Of a stretch of DNA of 64,000 nucleotides, positions 1 to 8,477 are shown in pieces (position 1 is the stretch's first letter; each line of letters opens with the position of its first letter). A program made the position numbers and the translations under genes. The DNA comes from Streptomyces griseoflavus (GTDB lineage Bacteria; Actinomycetota; Actinomycetes; Streptomycetales; Streptomycetaceae), in the NCBI RefSeq assembly GCF_014649995.1, contig NZ_BMUC01000011.1, positions 1 to 64,000 on the forward strand, in the 5' to 3' direction. The notes under the pieces are model-generated. The model did not search any database, was not told where the DNA came from, and saw only the letters and a program-made list of their open reading frames with translations.

Positions 1-52
1 CATGCTCCGCGACGGCACCTTCTACGAGCCGAGGAGCCCCCGACTCGCTTGA
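1..52 (+). CDS. 3' end of an upstream gene (partial)
   Basis: An open frame enters from the left edge and stops at TGA 50-52. The last visible residues read LRDGTFYEPRSPRLA. Too little is visible to name a family. It is treated as a gene end because the frame is open to the edge and is followed by a non-coding gap before the well-supported gene at 224. It could also be chance. Confidence 0.3.
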   Translation, partial: MLRDGTFYEPRSPRLA

Positions 53-223
53 CGAAGGACATAGAGGCACCCCCCCGGCGGGGCCCCGAGGGTCCTTCCG
101 GGACGGACGGCGTGGGTCGGGGCCGCCCGGTCCCCCCGGCAGGGACGGCCGGCACCTCGCGCCCGGCACGCTTCCGTCCGACGCTGGAACCGTCACGCCC
201 CCGAGGCCGAGGAGCGCAGCGTC

Positions 224-2920
224 ATGGTCCGTCACGTGTACGACTTCACCGAGGGCGGCCGTGACATGGCCGGTCTCCTCGGCGGCAAGGGTGCGAACCT
301 GGCCGAGATGACCCGTCTCGGACTCCCCGTACCGCCGGGCTTCACCCTCACCACCGAGGCGTGCCGGGCCTTCCTGGCCACGGGCGGCGAACCCGCGGGT
401 CTGTGGGAGGAGGTCTCCGCGCACCTGTCGGCCCTCGAGGCGTCCGCCGGCCGGCTGCTGGGACAGCCGGACGACCCGCTGCTGCTGTCCGTCCGCTCCG
501 GCGCCCGGTTCTCCATGCCCGGCATGATGGAGACGATCCTCGACATCGGGCTGAACGACGACTCCGTCCTCGGGCTGGCCAAGGCCTCCGGCAGCGAGCG
601 CTTCGCCCGGGACTCCTACCGCCGCCTGGTCCAGATGTTCGGCAGCACGGTCATGGGCGTCGACGCCGCCTCCTTCGAGCACGCCCTCGCCGTCCTGAAG
701 GGCTCGCGCGGTGTGCGGGACGACGTGCACCTGACGGCGACCGACCTGGCCGGGCTGGTCGAGACCTACAAGGACCTGATCCACCGGGAGACCGGGGAAC
801 ACTTCCCGCAGTCCCCCGCCGAGCAGCTGCGCCGGGCGGTACTGGCCGTGTTCGAGTCCTGGAACGGGGAACGCGCCCGGCTGTACCGGCGGCGCGAGCA
901 CATCGCCGACGACCTCGGAACCGCCGTCAACGTGCAGCGCATGGTCTTCGGCAACCTGGGGTCCGACTCCGGCAGCGGCGTCGCCTTCACCCGGGACCCC
1001 GCCACCGGACGCCCCGGCCTGTACGGCGACTACCTGCCCGACGCGCAGGGCGAGGACGTCGTCGCCGGCATCCGCAACACCGTGCCCCTGAGCGAGCTGG
1101 AGCGTCTGGACCCCACGTCGTACGCCCGCCTGCGGACACACATGGAGACCCTGGAGCGGCACTACCGCGACCTGTGCGACATCGAGTTCACCATCGAGCG
1201 CGGCATGCTGTGGATGCTCCAGACACGGGTCGGCAAGCGCACCGCCGAGGCCGCGTTCGTCCTCGCCGCCGAGCTGGCCGACGAGGGACTCATCACCCCG
1301 GACGAGGCGCTGGCCCGGGTGAGCGGCGAGGGCCTGGCCCGGCTGATGTTCCCGCGGTTCGACGCCTCGGCGGCCGGCACCGCGCTGGCCCGCGGTGTCC
1401 CGGCCTCCCCCGGCGCGGCGGTCGGCGCCGTGGTCTTCGACACCACCCGGGCCGTGCGCCGCGCCGCCGCCGGCGAGAAGGTCGTCCTCGTCCGGCAGGA
1501 GACCACCCCCGACGACCTGCCCGGCATGATCGCCGCCCAGGCGGTCCTCACCAGCCGGGGCGGCAAGACCAGCCACGCGGCCGTCGTCGCCCGCGGCATG
1601 GGCAAGGTCTGCGTGTGCGGCGCCGAGGAGCTCACCGTGGACACCGGGGCCCGGCGCCTCACCACCGCGGACGGCACCGTCGTCGAGGAGGGCACCGTCG
1701 TCTCGGTCGACGGCTCCGCGGGAGCGGTGTACGCGGGCTCGGTCCCGCTGGTGGACTCGGCGGTCATCAGGTTCCTGGAGGACGGCCGGCACGACGAGGG
1801 CGCGCGGGGCGTGGTCGACGCGGTGGCCCGGGCGCTGTCCCGCGCGGACACCGTCCGGCGGCTGGAGGTGCGGGCCAACGCCGACACCCCGGAGGACGCC
1901 GCCCGGGCCCGCCGGTTCGGCGCGCAGGGCGTCGGCCTGTGCCGCACCGAGCACATGTTCCTCGGCGAGCGCCGCAAGCTGGTCGAGCGGATGATCCTGG
2001 CCGGCACGGACGCCGCCCGCGACCGGGCCCTGGCGGAACTGCTGCCCCTCCAGCGGCGGGACTTCGCCGGCATCCTGGAGGCGATGGACGGGCTGCCGGT
2101 CACCATCCGGCTGCTGGACCCGCCGTTGCACGAGTTCCTGCCGGACCTCACCGACCTGGCGGTGCGGATCGCCGCCGCCGAGGCCCGGGGCGGGGAGGCG
2201 GACGCCCACGACGTCGACATGCTGACCGCCGTGCGCCGTATGCACGAGGAGAACCCGATGCTCGGGCTGCGCGGTGTGCGGCTGGGGCTGGTGGTGCCCG
2301 GTCTGGTCGCCATGCAGGTCCGCGCGATCGGTGAGGCCGTCGCCGGGCGGCTGCGGGCCGGTGGCGCCCCCCGGGCGGAGATCATGGTCCCGCTCGTCGG
2401 TGACGTGCGGGAATTGCGCCTCGTGGGCGAGGAGGTGCGACGGGTTCTGGCGGACGTCTCCCGGGAGTCGGGCGTCACCGTCGACTGCCCCGTCGGCACC
2501 ATGATCGAGCTGCCCCGGGCGGCCCTGACGGCCGGCCGGATCGCCGAGGAGGCCGAGTTCTTCTCCTTCGGCACCAACGACCTGACCCAGACCACCTGGG
2601 GCTTCTCCCGCGACGACGTCGAGGCGGAGTTCTTCTCCGCCTACCTCGACAAGGGTGTCTTCCCCGTCTCGCCGTTCGAGACGCTCGACCGCGACGGGGT
2701 CGGCCGGCTGGTGGGCATCGCCGTCGCCGAGGGCCGCGCCACCCGCCCGGACCTCACGATCGGGGTGTGCGGCGAACACGGCGGCGACCCCGACTCGGTG
2801 CACTTCTTCCACGGCGCGGGACTGGACTACGTCTCCTGCTCGCCGTTCCGGGTGCCGGTGGCGCGCCTGGAGGCGGGCCGGGCGGCGCTCGGGGACACCG
2901 CGGGGAGCGACAGCGGGTGA
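224..2920 (+). CDS. ppdK: Pyruvate, phosphate dikinase
   Basis: This cytoplasmic enzyme interconverts pyruvate + ATP + Pi with PEP + AMP + PPi. The 898-aa length is normal for the family. An N-terminal ATP-grasp part opens with GGKGANLAEM. The swivelling phosphohistidine domain carries GGKTSHAAVVARGMG with His451 as the phospho-carrier. The C-terminal TIM barrel carries the pyruvate/PEP-site motif GVCGEHGGDP with Cys849. The ATG at 224 has AGGAG nine bases upstream. A probable terminator lies just downstream, before an HPF-like gene. In Streptomyces, PPDK genes sit with dormancy and low-oxygen genes such as CBS, USP and HPF proteins, and the same company is seen here. This suggests PPi-linked energy saving, but no clear DevR/OsdR box was found upstream. 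Confidence 0.97.
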   Translation: MVRHVYDFTEGGRDMAGLLGGKGANLAEMTRLGLPVPPGFTLTTEACRAFLATGGEPAGLWEEVSAHLSALEASAGRLLGQPDDPLLLSVRSGARFSMPGMMETILDIGLNDDSVLGLAKASGSERFARDSYRRLVQMFGSTVMGVDAASFEHALAVLKGSRGVRDDVHLTATDLAGLVETYKDLIHRETGEHFPQSPAEQLRRAVLAVFESWNGERARLYRRREHIADDLGTAVNVQRMVFGNLGSDSGSGVAFTRDPATGRPGLYGDYLPDAQGEDVVAGIRNTVPLSELERLDPTSYARLRTHMETLERHYRDLCDIEFTIERGMLWMLQTRVGKRTAEAAFVLAAELADEGLITPDEALARVSGEGLARLMFPRFDASAAGTALARGVPASPGAAVGAVVFDTTRAVRRAAAGEKVVLVRQETTPDDLPGMIAAQAVLTSRGGKTSHAAVVARGMGKVCVCGAEELTVDTGARRLTTADGTVVEEGTVVSVDGSAGAVYAGSVPLVDSAVIRFLEDGRHDEGARGVVDAVARALSRADTVRRLEVRANADTPEDAARARRFGAQGVGLCRTEHMFLGERRKLVERMILAGTDAARDRALAELLPLQRRDFAGILEAMDGLPVTIRLLDPPLHEFLPDLTDLAVRIAAAEARGGEADAHDVDMLTAVRRMHEENPMLGLRGVRLGLVVPGLVAMQVRAIGEAVAGRLRAGGAPRAEIMVPLVGDVRELRLVGEEVRRVLADVSRESGVTVDCPVGTMIELPRAALTAGRIAEEAEFFSFGTNDLTQTTWGFSRDDVEAEFFSAYLDKGVFPVSPFETLDRDGVGRLVGIAVAEGRATRPDLTIGVCGEHGGDPDSVHFFHGAGLDYVSCSPFRVPVARLEAGRAALGDTAGSDSG

Positions 2921-2935
2921 GACCGCCGGGGCCCC

Positions 2936-2974
2936 TCGGCCCCGGTGCCGGGGGCCGACCGCCCCTGCGGGCGG
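2936..2974 (+). terminator. Two tandem hairpins after ppdK
   Basis: TCGGCCCC (2936-2943) pairs with GGGGCCGA (2951-2958) across a 7-base loop. CCGCCC (2959-2964) then pairs with GGGCGG (2969-2974). There is no U-run, as is usual in Streptomyces. They may end ppdK transcription or act as a stabilising spacer before the next gene. Confidence 0.5.
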
Positions 2975-3052
2975 GGCCGGCCGCCTCTGGGACCCGGACG
3001 GAAAGCGCAGCAGTCTTGAGGTGTCGCGGAACGATCACAGGGAGTGGAGCAC

Positions 3053-3436
3053 ATGACCGCCAAGGACATCGGTACCCGTGAGACCACCGCCCCCGTCCGG
3101 GTGCGCGCCGACGGCGGGGTGGACGAGGACTCCGTCGCCTACCTCCGCGAGAAGGTAGGCACCGCACTGGACCGGCCCGGACTGCCGCCGGCGAGCGGTG
3201 AGGTGCGCGTGTCCCGGGCCGTGGCCCACCACGTCGCGCTGCCCTGGTCCGCCGGGGCCGAGATCCGGGTCGGTGGCGACCTCGTCGTCGTCCACGCCCG
3301 CGAGGCGACCGCCCGTGAACTCGCCGACCGGCTCCACGACCGGCTGCGCGCCGGCGTCGAACGCGTCGTCCACCGGGACGCCACCGTCCGCCGGACGGCC
3401 GTGCCGCCCCCGTGGCGCGGCGGTCCGCAGAAGTAG
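3053..3436 (+). CDS. Short HPF/S30EA-like ribosome-associated protein
   Basis: A 127-aa protein resembling the N-terminal domain of the long hibernation-promoting factors of actinobacteria. The pattern is an opening VRVRADGGV strand, a helix containing DSVAYLREKVGTAL, a strand with EVRVSRAVAHH, a strand GDLVVVHAREAT, and a closing helix RELADRLHDRLRAGVERVV. It lacks the C-terminal dimerisation domain of long HPF. By family it would bind the 30S subunit and silence ribosomes in stasis. The ATG at 3053 has GGAG (3041-3044) at good spacing; a GTG at 3044 is possible but worse. It lies between ppdK and a CBS-BON gene, consistent with a dormancy set. The family call is from overall pattern only. 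Confidence 0.6.
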   Translation: MTAKDIGTRETTAPVRVRADGGVDEDSVAYLREKVGTALDRPGLPPASGEVRVSRAVAHHVALPWSAGAEIRVGGDLVVVHAREATARELADRLHDRLRAGVERVVHRDATVRRTAVPPPWRGGPQK

Positions 3437-3521
3437 GCGCCGCACGGCGCCGCCCGCCCCGGCGGGAGGGCCGGAGCCGGCCTCCGGCCCTCCCCGTCGC
3501 GCTCGCGAAGGAGATTCCGCC

Positions 3522-4169
3522 ATGACCGCTCACACCGTCGGTGAAGTGATGACCAGGGACGTCGTGCAGGCGCACCGGACGACACCGTTCAAGGAGGTGG
3601 TGCGGCTGCTCGAGCACCACCGGATCAGCGGGCTCCCGGTGGTGGACGCCGACGACAAGGTCCTCGGTGTCCTGTCCGGGAGCGATCTGGTGCGCGCCCA
3701 GGCACACCGGGACGGCTGCGCACCGCCCTCCGCCCTCGCGGCGGGGGACGTGATGTCGAGTCCCGCGATCACCGTGCACCCGGAGCAGACCGTGGCGGAC
3801 GCGGCCCGGCTGATGGAGCGCCGGGGCGTCGAGCGGCTGCCCGTGGTCGACGAGGCCGACCGGCTCATCGGCATCGCCACCCGCCGCGACCTCCTCCGGG
3901 TGTTCCTGCGGGCCGACGACGACATCCGCCGGCAGGTGACCGGGGACATCGTCGTCGGCGCGCTGGACCTGCCGTCCGACGCCGTCCTCGTCTCCGTGCG
4001 CGACGGGGTCGTCACCCTGGCCGGCCGGGTCGAACGGCGCAGTCAGGCGCCGGAGCTCGTGCGCGCCGTCTGGCGCCTGGAAGGCGTGGTCGGGGTGGTG
4101 AACCGGCTCGGCTTCCGCACCGACGACTGCCTGGCGCCCACCCGGCTCGCTCCCGCCGGGAACCCGTGA
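3522..4169 (+). CDS. CBS-pair protein with C-terminal BON domain
   Basis: A 215-aa cytoplasmic protein. CBS1 is at about residues 8-60 (EVMTRDVVQAHRTTPF, then HRISGLPVVDADDKVLGVLS). CBS2 is at about 73-125 (DVMSSPAITVHPEQTV, then RLPVVDEADRLIGIATRRDLL). A BON domain is at about 140-205 (SVRDGVVTLAGRVERRS, then VWRLEGVVGVVNRL). CBS pairs bind adenine nucleotides and sense energy charge; BON domains bind lipids or partners. This architecture is common in Streptomyces stress clusters. The ATG at 3522 follows GAAGGAG with suitable spacing. The stop overlaps the GTG of the following open frame by four bases. Confidence 0.88.
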   Translation: MTAHTVGEVMTRDVVQAHRTTPFKEVVRLLEHHRISGLPVVDADDKVLGVLSGSDLVRAQAHRDGCAPPSALAAGDVMSSPAITVHPEQTVADAARLMERRGVERLPVVDEADRLIGIATRRDLLRVFLRADDDIRRQVTGDIVVGALDLPSDAVLVSVRDGVVTLAGRVERRSQAPELVRAVWRLEGVVGVVNRLGFRTDDCLAPTRLAPAGNP

Positions 4170-4258
4170 ACGCGGCGGCGGGCGGCGGCGCACCCCGGGC
4201 GGGAGGGGTGGGGCCGACCATCCCCGCTGGACCGGGACGCAAGGGCGCGGGAGGGGTC

Positions 4259-4477
4259 CTTCGGCGTGTGGAGGCCCTCGCCGCCGTGGAGCGGCTGCGC
4301 GACGCCGTGGGCATCGAGCCGTCGTTGCGGGACCTCGGCGTCGACGAGCGGGACTTCCTCGACGCCCTGCCCCAGCAGGCCCTCAACGCCTACGAGGACC
4401 AGTGCGCTCCCGCCGGTCCGCGGATGCCCGTGCCGGACGGCACGCAGGCGCTCATGCGCACCGCCCACCACGGCTGA
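4259..4477 (+). pseudogene. C-terminal relic of iron-containing alcohol dehydrogenase
   Basis: The frame open from GTG 4166 to 4477 encodes, in its second half, the conserved C-terminal tail of group III Fe-dependent alcohol dehydrogenases (AdhE-type). It shows AVERLRDAVGIEPSLRDLGV, then DFLDALPQQALNAYEDQC, then PRMP and a final LMRTAHHG. The whole NAD-binding half, the metal ligands and most of the helical domain are missing. The first 30 codons are Gly/Ala/Pro-rich and resemble nothing. It could be read as a 103-aa protein from 4166, but the tail alone cannot be an enzyme. It is best explained as a deletion relic of a fermentative ADH that belonged to this redox-stress block. Confidence 0.7.
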
Positions 4478-4504
4478 CCTCGGAGCCGGTGGTCGACCGG
4501 TCCG

Positions 4505-4546
4505 AAGCCGCCGTAGGGGAGTTCCCGGGCTCCCGTACGGCGGCTT
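4505..4546 (+). terminator. Strong nested hairpin terminator
   Basis: AAGCCGCCGTA (4505-4515) pairs perfectly with TACGGCGGCTT (4536-4546). An inner GGGAG (4517-4521) pairs with CTCCC (4530-4534). It ends the first block before the sulfide operon promoter. Confidence 0.7.
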
Positions 4547-4617
4547 TCGGCGTTCCGGGCGCGGCACCGCGCCCGGCTGGGGGCGGCGACCGGGCATGCG
4601 AAACACCTCACATCCAG

Positions 4618-4633
4618 ATACCCCCCGGGGCAT
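4618..4633. promoter_or_regulatory. CstR-type operator 1
   Basis: ATACCCCCCGGGGCAT is a near-palindrome matching the ATACCC-n-GGGTAT pattern of CsoR/CstR-family operators. It lies 92 bases upstream of the rhodanese start. Confidence 0.6.
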
Positions 4634-4663
4634 AGACCGGAGCCTGTTACGGTTGAGCCATGC

Positions 4664-4679
4664 ATACCCCCCTGGGTAT
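4664..4679. promoter_or_regulatory. CstR-type operator 2 over the core promoter
   Basis: ATACCCCCCTGGGTAT is a second copy of the palindrome, 31 bases upstream of the start at 4710. A weak TTGAGC (4653-4658) with GGTATC inside the right arm could be the -35 and -10 elements. Bound repressor would then block RNA polymerase. Confidence 0.65.
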
Positions 4680-4709
4680 CGCTGAAGGCAAGCGAGCAGG
4701 AGTCCCCGC

Positions 4710-5057
4710 ATGGTTCCCGAGATCGACCAGCGCACGTTCGCGGCGGCGCACGCCGCAGGCGCCCTCGTCCTCGACGTCCGCGATCGCGGTGAGTACCGCG
4801 CCGGCCACGTCCCCGGCGCCCGGTCGGCACCGCTGCCCGACCTTCCCCTGACCCTCGCCGCGCTGCCCAAGGACCGGCCGGTCCACGTGATCTGTCAGAG
4901 CGGCGGCCGCAGCGCACAGGCGACCGCCCTGCTCCGCGACCTGGGCTACGACGCCCACAGCGTCAGCGGCGGCACCGCCGCCTGGATCGACGCCGGCCGC
5001 CCGGCGGCCACGGGCGACGAGCCCGGTGCCCCCACCGCCCCCGAGGAGACGCGATGA
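4710..5057 (+). CDS. Single-domain rhodanese sulfurtransferase
   Basis: A 115-aa cytoplasmic rhodanese. It shows LVLDVRDRGEYRAGHVPGA, the active-site loop VICQSGGRS with the persulfide-carrying Cys62, and the closing VSGGTAAW motif. It moves sulfane sulfur to acceptors such as thioredoxin, glutathione or mycothiol substitutes, or sulfite. It is the first gene of a four-gene operon; its stop overlaps the next start (ATGA). Two CstR-type operators precede it, so induction by hydrogen sulfide or polysulfide is expected. The ATG at 4710 follows GCAGGAG. Confidence 0.92.
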   Translation: MVPEIDQRTFAAAHAAGALVLDVRDRGEYRAGHVPGARSAPLPDLPLTLAALPKDRPVHVICQSGGRSAQATALLRDLGYDAHSVSGGTAAWIDAGRPAATGDEPGAPTAPEETR

Positions 5058-6457
5058 TCACCGTCCTGCCCGTCGAGACCCCCGGCCTGGGCGACCGCAC
5101 CTACCTCGCCCACGACGGTTCCGTGGCCCTGGTCGTCGACCCCCAGCGCGACTACGACCGCGTGACCGCGCTGGCCGACGCGGCCGGAGTGCGGATCACC
5201 CACGTGTTCGAGACACACATCCACAACGACTACGTCACCGGCGGCCTGGCCCTGGCCCGCGAGGTCGGCGCGCGGTACCTGGTGAACGCCGACGACGAGG
5301 TCTCCTACGAGCGGACCCCGGTGCGCGACGGCCAGGTGATCGAGGTCGGCGACACCCTGCGGGTGCGGGCCATCCACACCCCCGGCCACACCCACACCCA
5401 CCTCTCCTACGCCCTGGAGGCCGACGGGGAACAGGTCGCGGTGTTCACCGGTGGCTCCCTGCTGTACGGCTCCACCGGACGGCCGGACCTCCTGGGCCCG
5501 GACCACACCGGCACCCTGGTACGCGCCCAGTGGCGCTCGGCACGGCGGCTGGCGGACGAACTGCCGGACGAAACGGCCGTCTACCCCACCCACGGGTTCG
5601 GCTCGTTCTGCTCCGCCACCCAGGCCACCGGCCTGGCCAGCACCATCGGCGAGGAGAAGCGCACCAACACCGCGCTGACCGCCGACGAGGAGTCCTACGT
5701 CGCCCAGCTCCTGGCCGGCCTGGACGCCTACCCGGCCTACTACGCCCACATGGGCCCGGCCAACGCCGGCGGGCCCGGCAAGCCGGACCTGTCCGCGCCG
5801 TCCGTCGCGGACCCGGCCGAGCTGCGCCGCCGGATCGAGGCCGGCGAGTGGGTGGTGGACCTGCGCGACCGCACCGCCTTCGCCGCCGGGCACCTGGCCG
5901 GCAGCCTCAACTTCGGCCTGGACGGCCAGTTCGTCACCTACCTGGGCTGGCTGATCCCATGGGGCACCCCGCTCACCCTGCTCGGGGAGAGCGCCGCGGA
6001 CGTGGCCGAGGCCCAGCGCGAACTGGTCCGCATAGGCATCGACCGCCCGGCCGCCATGGCCACCGGCAGTCCCGGGGACTGGTCCGGCGGCGAGCCCCTG
6101 GCCTCGTACGAGCGCGCCACCTTCGGCGACCTGAAGGCCGCCCTGGCCGGCGACGACGACTTCGTCGTCCTGGACGTGCGCCGCGACCAGGAACGCGAAG
6201 AGGCGCACATCCCCGGCACGGTGCACATCCCCATCCACGAGGTGCCGGGCCGCCTCGGGGAGATCCCCGCGGGCCGCGTCTGGGTGCACTGCGCCGGCGG
6301 CTACCGCGCGGGAGTCGTCGCCGCACTGCTCCACGCCCGCGGCCGCGACGTCGTCGCCGTCGACGACAGCTTCGACCACGCCCGCGACCTGGACCTGTGC
6401 GCCCTCCCCTCCGAAACCCCCGCATCCTCCGACAACCGACAGGAGATCAACGCGTGA
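5054..6457 (+). CDS. Persulfide dioxygenase-rhodanese fusion (CstB/Blh type)
   Basis: A 467-aa protein. The N-terminal metallo-beta-lactamase fold carries ETHIHNDYVTGG (His55, His57, Asp59), typical of ETHE1-like non-haem iron persulfide dioxygenases. Two rhodanese domains follow. The first (about 265-345) has no cysteine at its active loop and is presumably structural. The second (about 365-450) has VHCAGGYRA with Cys413. By family it oxidises low-molecular-weight persulfides to sulfite and uses sulfite to make thiosulfate. It is translationally coupled to both neighbours (ATGA upstream, GTGA downstream). The layout matches CstB of the staphylococcal cst operon, which is also controlled by a persulfide-sensing CstR. 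Confidence 0.9.
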   Translation: MITVLPVETPGLGDRTYLAHDGSVALVVDPQRDYDRVTALADAAGVRITHVFETHIHNDYVTGGLALAREVGARYLVNADDEVSYERTPVRDGQVIEVGDTLRVRAIHTPGHTHTHLSYALEADGEQVAVFTGGSLLYGSTGRPDLLGPDHTGTLVRAQWRSARRLADELPDETAVYPTHGFGSFCSATQATGLASTIGEEKRTNTALTADEESYVAQLLAGLDAYPAYYAHMGPANAGGPGKPDLSAPSVADPAELRRRIEAGEWVVDLRDRTAFAAGHLAGSLNFGLDGQFVTYLGWLIPWGTPLTLLGESAADVAEAQRELVRIGIDRPAAMATGSPGDWSGGEPLASYERATFGDLKAALAGDDDFVVLDVRRDQEREEAHIPGTVHIPIHEVPGRLGEIPAGRVWVHCAGGYRAGVVAALLHARGRDVVAVDDSFDHARDLDLCALPSETPASSDNRQEINA

Positions 6458-7035
6458 CCGCCTCCGCCACCCCCCGCAGCCTGACCATCGGCGAACTGCG
6501 CGCCAGGCTCGACTCGGCCAACCCGCCCCGGCTGCTCGACGTCCGTTCCCCCGCCGAGTTCGAGGGAGCGCACATCCCCGGCTCCTACAACGTCCCGCTG
6601 GCCACCCTGCGCGAACACCGCGAGGAGCTGACCCGGCACCTGGACACCGACGTGGTGCTGGTGTGCCGCTCCGGCCAGCGGGCCGGGCAGGCCGAACGTG
6701 CCCTCGCCGAGGCCGGACTGCCCGGTCTGGCGGTCCTGTCGGGCGGCATGACCGCCTGGGAGAAATCCGGCGCCCCGACGAACTACGGCCAGGAGCGCTG
6801 GGACATGGAGCGCCAGGTCCGCCTGGTCGCCGGCTCCCTGGTGCTGGTCGGCGCCGTCGGCAGTTTCCTCGTCCCCGGAATGCAGGCGCTGTCCGCGTTC
6901 GTCGGCGGCGGACTGGCCTTCGCCGCGATCAGCAACACCTGCGCCATGGGCGTGCTGCTGTCGAAGATGCCGTGGAACCGCACCCCGTCCTTCGACCCGC
7001 GCAAGGCCGTCGCCCGGCTCGCCGACGGCAGGTGA
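6454..7035 (+). CDS. Rhodanese with DUF2892 membrane tail
   Basis: A 193-aa protein. The N-terminal rhodanese domain (about 8-112) shows LLDVRSPAEFEGAHIPGS, the catalytic loop VLVCRSGQRA with Cys71, and LSGGMTAW. The C-terminal part is a DUF2892/YgaP-like hairpin of two membrane helices (about 120-175: VRLVAGSLVLVGAVGSFLV, then ISNTCAMGVLLSKMPWNR). It resembles CstA/YgaP-type sulfurtransferases that hold persulfide at the membrane next to a sulfur exporter. The GTG at 6454 overlaps the previous stop and has AGGAG upstream. The downstream gene encodes a TauE-type exporter. Confidence 0.9.
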   Translation: MTASATPRSLTIGELRARLDSANPPRLLDVRSPAEFEGAHIPGSYNVPLATLREHREELTRHLDTDVVLVCRSGQRAGQAERALAEAGLPGLAVLSGGMTAWEKSGAPTNYGQERWDMERQVRLVAGSLVLVGAVGSFLVPGMQALSAFVGGGLAFAAISNTCAMGVLLSKMPWNRTPSFDPRKAVARLADGR

Positions 7036-7040
7036 CCGTC

Positions 7041-7901
7041 ATGACGCTGACGCTGGTCCTCGTCCTCGCGCTGCTGGTCGGCGTCTCCCTCGGCCTGCTC
7101 GGGGGAGGCGGGTCGATCCTGACCGTCCCGCTGCTGGTCTACGTCGCGGGCATGGACGCCAAGGAGGCCATCGCCACCTCCCTGTTCGTCGTCGGCGTCA
7201 CCTCCGCCGTGGGCATGATCAACCATGCCCGCGGCGGACGGGTCCGCTGGCGCACCGGCGTCCTGTTCGGAGCGGCCGGCATGGCCGGCGCCTACACCGG
7301 CGGGCTCATCGGCGGCCACATCCCCGACATGGTCCTGCTGATCGCCTTCGCCGTCATGATGATCGTCACCGCCGCCGCCATGCTCCGCGGGAGGCGCACC
7401 ACCGGCCCCGACCGGGCCCACCGGCAACTCCCCGTTGGACGCGTCCTGCTGGACGGCGCGGCCGTGGGCCTGGCCACCGGCCTGGTCGGCGCGGGCGGCG
7501 GCTTCCTCGTGGTCCCCGCGCTGGCGCTGCTGGGCGGGCTGCCCATGCCGGTGGCCATCGGCACCTCGCTCCTGGTCATCGCGATGAAGTCGGCGGCCGG
7601 CTTCGCCGGCTACCTCTCCAGCGTCCAGATCGACTGGGGCCTGACCCTGGCCGTGACCGGGTTCGCGGTCGTCGGCAGTCTCGCCGGCGCGCGGCTGGCC
7701 GGGCGCGTCCCCGCGGACGTCCTCTCCCGGCTGTTCGCCTGGTTCGTCCTGGCCATGGGCACTTTCGTCCTGGTCCAGCAGGCCCCCGCCCGGATCGCGG
7801 TCCCGGTCCTGGCGGCCCTCGCGGCGCTGGGCGCCGGCGCGGGTCTCTGCTACGGCTTCGCCGCCCGCTGTCCGCTGCGACGGGCCGTCCACCGGGTCTA
7901 G
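7041..7901 (+). CDS. TauE/SafE-family sulfite or sulfur-anion exporter
   Basis: A 286-aa integral membrane protein with about eight helices and the two repeated TauE motifs: VSLGLLGGGGSILTVPLLVY near the N terminus and GLVGAGGGFLVVPALALLGG in the second half. Family members export sulfite, sulfoacetate or related anions. Next to persulfide dioxygenase, export of the sulfite or thiosulfate made by the operon is the natural role. The ATG at 7041 is chosen; a GTG at 7032 overlapping the previous stop would add three residues. Last gene of the first sulfide transcription unit. Confidence 0.9.
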   Translation: MTLTLVLVLALLVGVSLGLLGGGGSILTVPLLVYVAGMDAKEAIATSLFVVGVTSAVGMINHARGGRVRWRTGVLFGAAGMAGAYTGGLIGGHIPDMVLLIAFAVMMIVTAAAMLRGRRTTGPDRAHRQLPVGRVLLDGAAVGLATGLVGAGGGFLVVPALALLGGLPMPVAIGTSLLVIAMKSAAGFAGYLSSVQIDWGLTLAVTGFAVVGSLAGARLAGRVPADVLSRLFAWFVLAMGTFVLVQQAPARIAVPVLAALAALGAGAGLCYGFAARCPLRRAVHRV

Positions 7902-8014
7902 CGCTTCCCGGCCCGGCCCACCACTGCCACGGCCCCGGCGTCCCGTCCCCTCGGCGCGCCGGGGCAACGGCATGCGTGCGGACCGGGGAATGCCCCGCCC
8001 CCTTCGCGTGTTCC

Positions 8015-8030
8015 TTACCCCAGGGGGTAT
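8015..8030. promoter_or_regulatory. CstR-type operator 3 upstream of thioredoxin
   Basis: TTACCCCAGGGGGTAT repeats the operator pattern seen at 4618 and 4664. It lies 39 bases before the thioredoxin start and ends in the same GGTATC that could serve as a -10 hexamer. It predicts negative autoregulation of the trx-cstR unit. Confidence 0.65.
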
Positions 8031-8068
8031 CGACCCGGGCATTCCGGCGAAACGGAGAGGACCACCCC

Positions 8069-8437
8069 ATGAGCACCGTCGCACTGACCGCCGCGAACTT
8101 CGAGAAGACCGTCACCGGCAACGACATCGTCCTGGTCGACTTCTGGGCCGCGTGGTGCGGACCGTGCCGGATGTTCGCCCCCGTCTACGAGAAGGCCTCC
8201 GAGGCGCACTCCGACATCGTCTTCGGCAAGGTCGACACCGAGGCGGAGCAGGCACTCGCAACCGCCGCGGACATCACCTCGATCCCCACCCTGATGGCCT
8301 TCCGCGAAGGCATCCTGGTCTTCTCCCAGCCGGGCGCCCTGCCGCCGCAGGCCCTGGACGAGCTGGTCACCGCCGTCCGCGGACTCGACATGGACGAGGT
8401 ACGCGCCTCCCTCACCACCGCGAGCCCCGGCCGTTGA
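8069..8437 (+). CDS. trxA: Thioredoxin
   Basis: A 122-aa protein with the canonical active site FWAAWCGPCRMF (Cys30, Cys33) and the cis-Pro loop SIPTLMAF. It reduces disulfides. In this context it probably collects sulfane sulfur from the rhodaneses or recycles persulfidated enzymes. The ATG at 8069 follows GGAGAGG. A CstR-type operator sits in its promoter, and the repressor gene follows after 40 bases, so the two are probably one transcript. Slightly longer than a housekeeping thioredoxin because of a C-terminal helix extension. Confidence 0.95.
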   Translation: MSTVALTAANFEKTVTGNDIVLVDFWAAWCGPCRMFAPVYEKASEAHSDIVFGKVDTEAEQALATAADITSIPTLMAFREGILVFSQPGALPPQALDELVTAVRGLDMDEVRASLTTASPGR

Positions 8438-8477
8438 CCACCGCCGGTCCGCGACCGGCCCTTCGAGAGGACACCCC

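Noticed and set aside
52-223. DevR/OsdR-type dormancy box upstream of ppdK
   Set aside because: GGGAC and GTCC-like words occur but not as the spaced palindrome of the known box. The gene context alone is not enough.
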